Below are positions 50,423 through 57,931 of a stretch of DNA of 60,097 bases, piece after piece. The DNA is taken from assembly GCA_001788295.1 (NCBI GenBank), contig MGBO01000021.1, positions 13,906 to 74,002 on the forward strand. Reading direction: 5' to 3'. Position 1 is the first letter of the stretch, and each line of letters begins with the position of its first letter. The stretch comes from Candidatus Roizmanbacteria bacterium RIFOXYC1_FULL_41_16. Its GTDB lineage: Bacteria; Patescibacteriota; Microgenomatia; UBA1406. The position numbers and the translations under genes are program-made. The notes beneath the pieces are model-generated. The model did not search any database, was not told where the DNA came from, and saw only the letters and a program-made list of their open reading frames with translations.

Positions 50423-51211
50423 GTGAAAAAACAAACCATTACAGCCGTAATTCCGGCCGGAAATGAAGAAGATAATATCGAACGCTGCCTTAAAAGTCTG
50501 CTTTGGTGCGATCGGATTCAGGTCCTTTTTTTGGGACAAGACAAAACCGCAAGAATAGCCAAAAAATACAAGGCAGAAGTAATAAAGTTCGACAAGCCCG
50601 AGTTCCATGATATCGTTGGTGTGCAAAAGAGTGTAAACTGGGCCATTGATCATTGCCAAACCGACTGGATGCTTAGAATCGATGCTGACGAAGTCGTGAC
50701 AGCAGAAGTTAAGCATGAAATTCAAAATATTCTGACCAAACCCCAAGTTAATAAAACAGATCTGATGGCTTATGGAATCCCGCGTAAGCAGTATTTTTTG
50801 GGTGACTATCTCAAGGGCGGTGATTGGGCTTACGACCGGCTCGTGCGTTTATTTAAACCTCAATTTTGTCGATACGAACCAATTGTGGCTGTACACGAAC
50901 AGCTTAAGGTTAAAGGGAAAGTCGGCTATCTCAAAAATCCACTTTTGCATTTTTCCCATCCTGATTTAAAAACTTTGATCACGAAATTTAATTTTTATAC
51001 CACTCTGGAAGCCAAACAACTACGAAATAGCTTATTTTCTTCCTTTTTGAAGATGCTGTTTAATCCGCCTTATATTTTTCTTCGCTGGCAATTGTATCAT
51101 CATGGTTATCGTGATGGTATCAGAGGTTTCGGAGCGGCCTTAGCTCGCGGTTATTATGATTTTTTACTCTATTTCAAGAGAATAAAATACCTAGTTAAGA
51201 AGAGTAAGTAG
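50423..51211 (+). CDS. Glycosyltransferase family 2 (WaaE/KdtX-like)
   Basis: ITAVIPAGNEEDNIERCLKSLLWCDRI, DWMLRIDADEVVT, KGGDWAYDRLVRLFKP. Confidence 0.88.
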   Translation: MKKQTITAVIPAGNEEDNIERCLKSLLWCDRIQVLFLGQDKTARIAKKYKAEVIKFDKPEFHDIVGVQKSVNWAIDHCQTDWMLRIDADEVVTAEVKHEIQNILTKPQVNKTDLMAYGIPRKQYFLGDYLKGGDWAYDRLVRLFKPQFCRYEPIVAVHEQLKVKGKVGYLKNPLLHFSHPDLKTLITKFNFYTTLEAKQLRNSLFSSFLKMLFNPPYIFLRWQLYHHGYRDGIRGFGAALARGYYDFLLYFKRIKYLVKKSK

Positions 51212-52093
51212 TTTTTGAGCTGGCATAAGTGACATTTCAATGTCTGCTTCTTTTGTAAAACCAGCCAAGTGTGGAGTCAAAATAACGTTTGTTAATTTAA
51301 AAAATTCATCTCGCAAGTGAGGTTCGTTTTCAAACACGTCCAAAGCCGCTCCGCTGATAATTCCATTCTCAAGCGCGTATATTAAATCAGTTTCATTAAT
51401 GATACCGCCCCGGGAAGTGTTGATAATAGAGGCTGTTTTTTTCATCTTTTTCAGTTGCGGCAAGCTGAATAAATTGATAGTTTGCTTATTCAGAGGCAGG
51501 TGTAAAGAAATAATATCGGCTTTATTAATTAAATCTTCCAGTTCGGTTTTAATAATTCCATATTTAATCAGTTCTTCTTGATTCAAAAACGGATCAAATC
51601 CCAATATTTGCTTGACTTCATAATTGGCGAGTTTCTTGGAAACAAGTTTGCCGATAGCGCCACAGCCTACCAAACCAATCGTTTTGTTTTTGATTTCAAA
51701 TCCAATCAAATTCCGTTCTCGCCATTTTTTTTTAGTTAGCAAATAATTTTGGGGGGCAAAATTTCGCAATAGTAGCGTTGCCAAAGCAATCACCATTTCG
51801 GCCACTGCGTTAGCGTTTGCTCCGGGAGAGTTGATCACCGTAATTTTCTGGCTCTTACAATAATTCAAATCAATATTGTCCAATCCTACACCAGCTCTTA
51901 ATAAATATTTTAAATTGGGATATTTTTCCAAAAAGCTCCGGTTGGCTTGCGTATAAGTACGAATAAAAATAGCTTCTAGAGTTTTTATTTGAGCGAGGGT
52001 CGGTTCATCAATGATTAACTGGTGGCCATTTTTTTTTAACAATGCCAGTGCTTGAGAATGTATCTCTGTTGGTTCTACTATCTGAATCAGCAT
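51191..52093 (-). CDS. D-2-hydroxyacid dehydrogenase (SerA-like)
   Basis: Start MLIQIVEPTEIH at 52093; KNKTIGLVGCGAIGKLVSKKL, INTSRGGIINETDLIYALENGIISGAALDVFENEP, LTPHLAGFTKEA. Confidence 0.92.
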   Translation of the reverse strand: MLIQIVEPTEIHSQALALLKKNGHQLIIDEPTLAQIKTLEAIFIRTYTQANRSFLEKYPNLKYLLRAGVGLDNIDLNYCKSQKITVINSPGANANAVAEMVIALATLLLRNFAPQNYLLTKKKWRERNLIGFEIKNKTIGLVGCGAIGKLVSKKLANYEVKQILGFDPFLNQEELIKYGIIKTELEDLINKADIISLHLPLNKQTINLFSLPQLKKMKKTASIINTSRGGIINETDLIYALENGIISGAALDVFENEPHLRDEFFKLTNVILTPHLAGFTKEADIEMSLMPAQKLLTLLN

Positions 52094-52099
52094 ACCCTT

Positions 52100-52129
52100 A
52101 TTATATCTCAATTAAAATAACCAAAGCAA
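52100..52129 (-). promoter_or_regulatory. Promoter TTGCTT-18 nt-TATAAT, 6 nt before the ATG of the D-2-hydroxyacid dehydrogenase
   Basis: Minus strand TTGCTT 52129-52124, TATAAT 52105-52100, ATG 52093. Confidence 0.65.
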
Positions 52130-52181
52130 AGGCCGATTGGCGGCAATTATCAGATGTCGTTTCGATTTTTTGCTGCTCTGG

Positions 52182-52190
52182 TGCTATAAT
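52182..52190 (+). promoter_or_regulatory. Extended -10 (TGcTATAAT) 5 nt upstream of the ATG at 52196
   Basis: TGCTATAAT-ctata-ATG. Confidence 0.5.
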
Positions 52191-52195
52191 CTATA

Positions 52196-52489
52196 ATGTT
52201 TATGTCCAGTAAAGAGGCCTTTCAAACATCATCAAAAGAAACGAGGTCTGACGAATGCTATTCTTTTCCAGCAGAGACAGTGATATATATTGATGGACGG
52301 CGATCAGCAGTGCTTCGCGTACAAGCGACTGGCAAGGGAAGCGGGAAAAAAATTAAAGGACTTGCAGCATATACAGCCACCTGTCGATTAGATCTGTTCT
52401 ATAATGGAAATTACTGGAGTTTACCTGAGGGAACAATATTCACCGCTTATCAAAATAAGGCTAGAAGAATACAAGAAAGCTCAAATTAA
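52196..52489 (+). CDS. Small hypothetical protein (97 aa), tail-to-tail overlap with guanylate-kinase-like gene
   Basis: Complete ORF with promoter-like -10 directly upstream; no family recognised. Confidence 0.5.
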   Translation: MFMSSKEAFQTSSKETRSDECYSFPAETVIYIDGRRSAVLRVQATGKGSGKKIKGLAAYTATCRLDLFYNGNYWSLPEGTIFTAYQNKARRIQESSN

Positions 52490-53137
52490 CCTTTTCTCTA
52501 AGCCATACAAAAATTCCTCTGGCGAAACAGTCTTGAGATCGCAAATAAAAGGATCAACTTTCCCTTTAATCGCTAACCAGGCTTGCCATTCGTTACGTAA
52601 ACGTCTTAAGAAATCGGCTCTGGTATCGTCTGGCCTGGCTCTGTGGCTCATTCGATCCTTTAAAACTGTTAAACGATCGACTCCCAGGTAGATAATTGCC
52701 GTTTGCGATAATAGAGTCTTAATTTCATCAGAACTTAAAGATTCACCAAGACAACTGTCAAGATTGCAGGCAGTATAAGGATCTAGTTTCCAAATTCGCT
52801 GCTCTCCTTTTAATATCATCTGAAGATCGCTAAGGGCAGTTCCATAATATATAGTTTGATTACTAATCATTCTTTGAGTAATTGCACAAAATCTATCTTG
52901 GTTCTGTTTAAACCATTCTAGTGAAACAAAGTGATAATCAACTCCATCCTGTTCATTAATATGAGGTGTGCGAGTGGTGTAGGGAACAATACGCTTAAAA
53001 TTAGGATGCCGTTCTATAAAAAGATCAATGACCGTATCTTTGCCGCTAGCAGTCGGACCGGTTATAATTATTAAATTCTTACTCTTTCTTCCGTTTTCCT
53101 TAACCTCAGATGTTTCTTGCTCAGTTGACATTGCCAA
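52481..53137 (-). CDS. Guanylate kinase-like P-loop NMP kinase
   Basis: LIIITGPTASGKDTVIDLF (P-loop), PYTTRTPHINEQDGVDYHFVSLEWF (GMP-binding-like motif of GMK). Confidence 0.75.
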   Translation of the reverse strand: MAMSTEQETSEVKENGRKSKNLIIITGPTASGKDTVIDLFIERHPNFKRIVPYTTRTPHINEQDGVDYHFVSLEWFKQNQDRFCAITQRMISNQTIYYGTALSDLQMILKGEQRIWKLDPYTACNLDSCLGESLSSDEIKTLLSQTAIIYLGVDRLTVLKDRMSHRARPDDTRADFLRRLRNEWQAWLAIKGKVDPFICDLKTVSPEEFLYGLEKRLI

Positions 53138-54506
53138 GAGAAAAATTTAAAGTTGCCCTTACATATTTTTCCAGGTGAAATTTGAGCTGTTCAATTGTTT
53201 CCTGGCTGATCAGTTTCTGATTTTCCGGCAAAATGACCATCCAAACATTGTTCGGTTGCAAAATCAGCTTGAACTGGCAACCGCAAAGACCAATTGTTTC
53301 TAAGGCATTAGTGGTTTTTTCTGACAGCCTTTCGTAAGAAGGAAGATTTTCGACGTGAAAACCAGTTTCTTGAGAGATAAAAAACGTTTCTGAAAGGTGC
53401 AGATCTCCATTAACAATATAAAGTACTCCTGTTCTGTTAGAGGCTACAATTTCATAAGGATATCCAAGTCTTCGTAATACTTGCTCTGCTTTTGATTTTA
53501 TTTCGGCTAGTGGCCTCTCTAATGCTTTAGCACAACAAGATAGTTGAGAATCAGGACAAAATTGACGACAGTGTTCTAATCCGCCATTGTTATCTCTGAT
53601 TGAATGAGCCAGACGATCAGGTCTATTTGTTTTGTAATATTCTCGGCTAAGAGCAGCAACTGCACAGGAAGTATGATCAAAAATTGGTACCTGTAAATTT
53701 CGGGATTGAGCAACTCTTCGAATTTCGCTTCTCAATGAATCGTCGATGATTTTTGATTCTGTTAGTTGATCTGGTTTATATCTATCATCAAGAGGGTGAC
53801 CGGCTTGTTCAAAATTCCTAATAGTGTTTTCATAAACAAAAAGTCCGCCCACCGTAATCGCATCTGCATATGAACCAGCTTCCTGTAATACTGTATTTAT
53901 AGTTGCCTCATTACTATTAATTCCCTCAATCATTGGCCGCATCGCCATAATTACTGGTAGTCCAGCCGCTTTCAATCTTTGTATCGATTGAATCCGGGTT
54001 TTTGCCGGAATTGGTTCGATCGCAACCGGCAAACCAGAATAAGTAACTATAAAAACCAGCTTAACGCCTTTTTTTACTAATTCACGCGCTCTATCTATGT
54101 ATTTTGGTGCAATCTTCCCCTTGGTAATATAGATGATTTCGCCTCGATGACCAAAATTAGATAATTCAGCCGCTAATTTCAGAGAGTGATTCCAATCAAG
54201 TGAGGGATCGTTGAAATTCTCCATCAATAATGGGGTTTCAGGCGAATAATAGGGAAAATTCAGTAACTCGGCAAGCAGAACATCATCGGGAATTCTATGA
54301 GTTATAGTCTTACCAACCATAAGCTTGCTATTAACAGAAATTCCGGCATCAGTTTTGGTTGAAATATACGGACTGTTACGCTTACCATTTTCGTCTCTGT
54401 CAAATAATTCCTGATTACAGTAGCAACATTCATAAGGACATCCTGGACCACACAGTTTGGTATTATTAACAACCTTCCATTTTTTATTTAAAAATCTCTC
54501 TGGCAT
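53121..54506 (-). CDS. Radical SAM protein (spore-photoproduct-lyase-like) with extra C-terminal Cys cluster
   Basis: CGPGCPYECCYCNQELF (CxxxCxxC), FNDPSLDWNHSLKLAAEL; additional HCRQFCPDSQLSCC. Confidence 0.75.
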   Translation of the reverse strand: MPERFLNKKWKVVNNTKLCGPGCPYECCYCNQELFDRDENGKRNSPYISTKTDAGISVNSKLMVGKTITHRIPDDVLLAELLNFPYYSPETPLLMENFNDPSLDWNHSLKLAAELSNFGHRGEIIYITKGKIAPKYIDRARELVKKGVKLVFIVTYSGLPVAIEPIPAKTRIQSIQRLKAAGLPVIMAMRPMIEGINSNEATINTVLQEAGSYADAITVGGLFVYENTIRNFEQAGHPLDDRYKPDQLTESKIIDDSLRSEIRRVAQSRNLQVPIFDHTSCAVAALSREYYKTNRPDRLAHSIRDNNGGLEHCRQFCPDSQLSCCAKALERPLAEIKSKAEQVLRRLGYPYEIVASNRTGVLYIVNGDLHLSETFFISQETGFHVENLPSYERLSEKTTNALETIGLCGCQFKLILQPNNVWMVILPENQKLISQETIEQLKFHLEKYVRATLNFSLGNVN

Positions 54507-54511
54507 AGGGT

Positions 54512-54520
54512 ATTATACCA
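54512..54520 (-). promoter_or_regulatory. Extended -10 (TGgTATAAT) 5 nt upstream of the radical SAM ATG
   Basis: Minus strand TGGTATAAT-accct-ATG. Confidence 0.55.
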
Positions 54521-54542
54521 AAACCTATAGTAAATTCAAGTA

Positions 54543-55274
54543 TTAATAAAGCCTTGACCTTGTAAAATGAAAGTCAGAGTAAGACATCTGCTTGCTCACT
54601 TCTCTTGGCAAAATATCCTGACACAGTGCAAAAAAGGCCTGTGTAGTGTAACGATAGGTTTTTTTAAGTAGCTGGTATGAATCATTAATTAAGTATTCTA
54701 TAAACGGTAATGTAGTTCTGTCTTGCCTGCAGCTATCGTTAAAATTTCTAAAAAAGTTCAATAACCTTAAATTGGTAAGAAAATGGGGGTCGCTAAAACT
54801 CATCTTTGCCAAAACCTCATCGTTCCATATTCGTTCCACTTTAAGGGGTCTTGATTTTCCTTCTTCCACAGAATGGGTATTAATAACTACCCCTGCCAGA
54901 TTGCCTGTTAAAACCACTCCTGCATTTAAGCCACAGCCGGTCTTATGCAACACATAAGGCACAGTCAACGACGCATTAGTTGATGGCAACAGTATTGACA
55001 CATCAGTTAATAATCTAACCGGAGATTCAAGCTTGTGGATCTGTTTCAAATCATACTTCGCGGAACTAATTATTTGTTTGAGTTCAGGCTTAAGAACCTC
55101 AACAATCATTGCGCCAAGAAAATTCACTGGCGTTTGGGCACAAAATAAACTTTCTCTATCAAATAAACGTGGATAATCTCCTATTAATCCAAGTACCTCT
55201 GGGCTAGGTGGCCGAACATTCACACGCTTATTTCTTGAACCTATTGTTGCAAGTTGTTCTCTAATTGCTGGCAT
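54543..55274 (-). CDS. Orphan hypothetical protein (243 aa)
   Basis: Complete ORF; TATAAT at 55286-55281, 6 nt before the ATG; no recognised family. Confidence 0.65.
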   Translation of the reverse strand: MPAIREQLATIGSRNKRVNVRPPSPEVLGLIGDYPRLFDRESLFCAQTPVNFLGAMIVEVLKPELKQIISSAKYDLKQIHKLESPVRLLTDVSILLPSTNASLTVPYVLHKTGCGLNAGVVLTGNLAGVVINTHSVEEGKSRPLKVERIWNDEVLAKMSFSDPHFLTNLRLLNFFRNFNDSCRQDRTTLPFIEYLINDSYQLLKKTYRYTTQAFFALCQDILPREVSKQMSYSDFHFTRSRLY

Positions 55275-55280
55275 TAATGT

Positions 55281-55286
55281 ATTATA
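55281..55286 (-). promoter_or_regulatory. -10 element TATAAT, 6 nt before the ATG at 55274
   Basis: Minus strand TATAAT-acatta-ATG. Confidence 0.5.
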
Positions 55287-55302
55287 CTATAAGATAGTCA
55301 GC

Positions 55303-56019
55303 TTAGTGAGTCAGGTAATAAACGAATGTAGTCAGGGCATTTTTCAACGATCGCCAGTTAACGCTTTTACTGGGAAAGCGATAGGTAATGGGTACAGTGG
55401 CTGTTTTTAATTTCAAACGAAAAGCTCTAAGCCGAACTTCAGTCTGATAAAAATGACCGGTTGAGAAAAGGGGAGTGGCCAGAATTTTTTTTAAAGCCGG
55501 AGTGGTAAAAGCTTCAAAACCCGAAGTCATATCAATTAAGCGTGTCTTTAAAAACAAATTGCTGAAAACCGTTCCGACCAAAGAAAAGAATCGTCTGGAC
55601 AAAGGCACGCGATATTTAAAAGACCAAAGTGGTCGAACACCAAAGACACAGTCAAAACCCTGCTTGAGTTTGTCTACAAAATGGCTGATTTCTTTAGGCT
55701 GATGCGAAAATCCCGCATCCATTTCAATAATATAATTACAATTATCTCTCAAGGCTTGCCGAAATCCAGCCAAATAGGCGTCAACCACATGGCGATTTTC
55801 AGGAGCATAAATTACTTGTAGATCACGATACTTTCGAGCCAAGCGGCGGGATAAGGCCAAGGTATTATCAATCGAGGCCTTATCAATGACAAAATAGACT
55901 GTAAATTGATCTGGCAATTTCTCTAGCTGACTAAACAAAGTCTGACAATACTTTGTCAACATTATCCCTTCGTTGGCAAGTGGAGTTACAATCGCAAATT
56001 GTTTATTTCTTTGAGCCAT
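55303..56019 (-). CDS. Glycosyltransferase family 2 (dolichol-phosphate mannosyltransferase-like)
   Basis: FAIVTPLANEGIMLTKYCQTLF, YIIEMDAGFSHQPKEISHF, DMTSGFEAFTTPAL. Confidence 0.85.
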   Translation of the reverse strand: MAQRNKQFAIVTPLANEGIMLTKYCQTLFSQLEKLPDQFTVYFVIDKASIDNTLALSRRLARKYRDLQVIYAPENRHVVDAYLAGFRQALRDNCNYIIEMDAGFSHQPKEISHFVDKLKQGFDCVFGVRPLWSFKYRVPLSRRFFSLVGTVFSNLFLKTRLIDMTSGFEAFTTPALKKILATPLFSTGHFYQTEVRLRAFRLKLKTATVPITYRFPSKSVNWRSLKNALTTFVYYLTH

Positions 56020-56966
56020 TGCTTAAGAATAACTAATTCATGCTTATCAACAAATCCTTGCTTCACTAGTAGCGAATAAACTTGAACCAGCATTTGATTG
56101 ATATTGCCGCTTAATTTTAATTTTTGTAAATCCTCAACTAATTTTTGAGAGTAAAGATAAAGGGGGATCTCGGCCTGAAAGTCCGCCATTACCTGATGTC
56201 TTAATCGTTGCTGATAAACTTGTGGCGAAAGATACAAAAGCCTACCGGATAATTGCCAAATAATTTTCTGGGCCACGTAGCCACGCCAAATATCAGCCGC
56301 TCGCCAACTAAGAGTCGAAGGAAAATACATTAGAGCAGAAATGTTCCGGTGCCACCAAGTCGCTTGAGAATTAACCTGGCCATAAATTCCGGCAGAAACG
56401 GCCACAAACTGATTCTTTTTAAACTTAATCGGCCGATTGATTGTCAGGCGATAGACAGCATCAAAGTCAGAGTCATGATCAATTAAGGATTGAATTAAAA
56501 GTGGTTTAGCCTTCTCAATACTCATGTTAAAATCCATCTTATCTCTAATCAAATCAAGCGGAAATCCTCTTGGCCAGGCTTTTTCTCGTGTAAAAAGTGT
56601 AAAAATATTAAAAAATATTTTATCTGAATTAACTGTTGAGTATGCTTGCTTAAATTTTGGCAAAGTCAAATTAGCGTAGGGGAGATTATCATCGTCGGTT
56701 TCAAATAGCCAGTCTGAGGAGTAATTTTTCCAAGCCCAAAGATAACCAAGATTTTTGCGGCTATAACTGTTTATTGGGAGTAGTTTGGAAAAAGTCGGAA
56801 ATGACTGCCGCTGTTTAGTAAGAGAAATGAACTCCAAATTTTGATCATTATACTTACTTGGCGTTTTTTGATCACCAACAACAATCAGTTTAAAATTTCT
56901 GAGCCGGCTAAATTCCACTACCGCCTGAGTTGGAGAATTAATACTGGTAATCACAATCGGAATCAT
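55986..56966 (-). CDS. STELLO/DUF288-like putative glycosyltransferase
   Basis: LIVVGDQKTPSKYNDQNLEFISLTKQRQSFPTFSKLLPINSYSRKNLGYLWAWKNYSSDWLFETDDDN resembles the DUF288 pattern (VVGDxKTP...S.xRKNxGYL.A...G...I..TDDDN). Confidence 0.6.
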   Translation of the reverse strand: MIPIVITSINSPTQAVVEFSRLRNFKLIVVGDQKTPSKYNDQNLEFISLTKQRQSFPTFSKLLPINSYSRKNLGYLWAWKNYSSDWLFETDDDNLPYANLTLPKFKQAYSTVNSDKIFFNIFTLFTREKAWPRGFPLDLIRDKMDFNMSIEKAKPLLIQSLIDHDSDFDAVYRLTINRPIKFKKNQFVAVSAGIYGQVNSQATWWHRNISALMYFPSTLSWRAADIWRGYVAQKIIWQLSGRLLYLSPQVYQQRLRHQVMADFQAEIPLYLYSQKLVEDLQKLKLSGNINQMLVQVYSLLVKQGFVDKHELVILKQWLKEINNLRL

Positions 56967-57901
56967 TTGTTTTGTTTTAAATACCAGTTAACGGTTTGGC
57001 TTAAGCCCTGGCGCAAACTTGTCTGGGCACGAAAACTCAATTCCTTTCTGGCTTTACTAGTTGACAATGTTCGGCGTGTTTGGCCAGTAGGCATTTTTTT
57101 ATTCCAAACAACTTTGCCCTGATAACCAACGGTGCGAACAATGATTTCAACTACCTGCTTAATCGTAAACTCTTTGCCGGAGCTGATGTTAATCGGCAGA
57201 CTATGATTAATTTTAATTGCCGCCTGGATAATGGCTGCAACCGCGTCGTCAACATAAATAAAGTCCCGAGTCACAGTAGGCTTGCCCCAAACTTCAAGAT
57301 AAGCCAAATTTTTCTGCTTGGCTTCAACCGTACGTCGGATCAAAGCGGCAATCACATGACTATTCTCCCGATCAAAATTATCACCTGGGCCATAAATGTT
57401 GACCGGAATAAGGTAAATGCCATTAAAATGGTATTGTTTTCGATAAGCCTGAAGCATTACCAGTAAGGCCTTTTTGGCCATGGCATAAGGCGCGTTATTA
57501 GCCTCAGGATAACCGTTCCAAAAGTTTTTTTCCTTAAAAGGAACTGGAGTGCGTTCGGGATAACTACAGGCCGTTCCCAAACTGACAAATTTAGTAACCT
57601 TATTAATCCTGGATGCTTCAATTAAGTTTGCTCCCATAATCAGATTGTCATAAAAAAGATTACCAGGGCAAAGCGTGTGATAGTAAATGCCACCCACATT
57701 GGCTGCTAAATGAAAAACCAAGTCAATATTTTTGGTTGCTTTTAAACAAGTAGCATAATCTTTCAGATCGTAACGGCTGTGAGGATAAGAGATAATATTG
57801 GCGCGAGCGATTCCAGAATCCAAAAGTTGCTTAATTAAGTGCTTGCCCACAAAACCCTGAGCGCCGGTCACCAAAATTCTGGCTTTCTTTAAATTAAGCA
57901 T
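56963..57901 (-). CDS. GDP-L-fucose synthase-like NAD-dependent epimerase/reductase
   Basis: ARILVTGAQGFVGKHLIKQL, FHLAANVGGIYYHTLCPGNLFYDNLIMGANLIEAS, SLGTACSYP, NNAPYAMAKKALLVMLQAYRKQY, YGPGDNFDRENSHVIAALI. Confidence 0.88.
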   Translation of the reverse strand: MLNLKKARILVTGAQGFVGKHLIKQLLDSGIARANIISYPHSRYDLKDYATCLKATKNIDLVFHLAANVGGIYYHTLCPGNLFYDNLIMGANLIEASRINKVTKFVSLGTACSYPERTPVPFKEKNFWNGYPEANNAPYAMAKKALLVMLQAYRKQYHFNGIYLIPVNIYGPGDNFDRENSHVIAALIRRTVEAKQKNLAYLEVWGKPTVTRDFIYVDDAVAAIIQAAIKINHSLPINISSGKEFTIKQVVEIIVRTVGYQGKVVWNKKMPTGQTRRTLSTSKARKELSFRAQTSLRQGLSQTVNWYLKQNK

Positions 57902-57905
57902 ATTT

Positions 57906-57925
57906 CTCAAATTTGAGTTATTATA
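57906..57925. promoter_or_regulatory. Divergent promoter: overlapping -10 elements (TATTAT on +, TATAAT on -) next to a 12-bp palindrome CTCAAATTTGAG
   Basis: CTCAAATTTGAG at 57906-57917; TATTAT 57919-57924 (+), TATAAT 57925-57920 (-). Confidence 0.5.
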
Positions 57926-57931
57926 GCTCTA

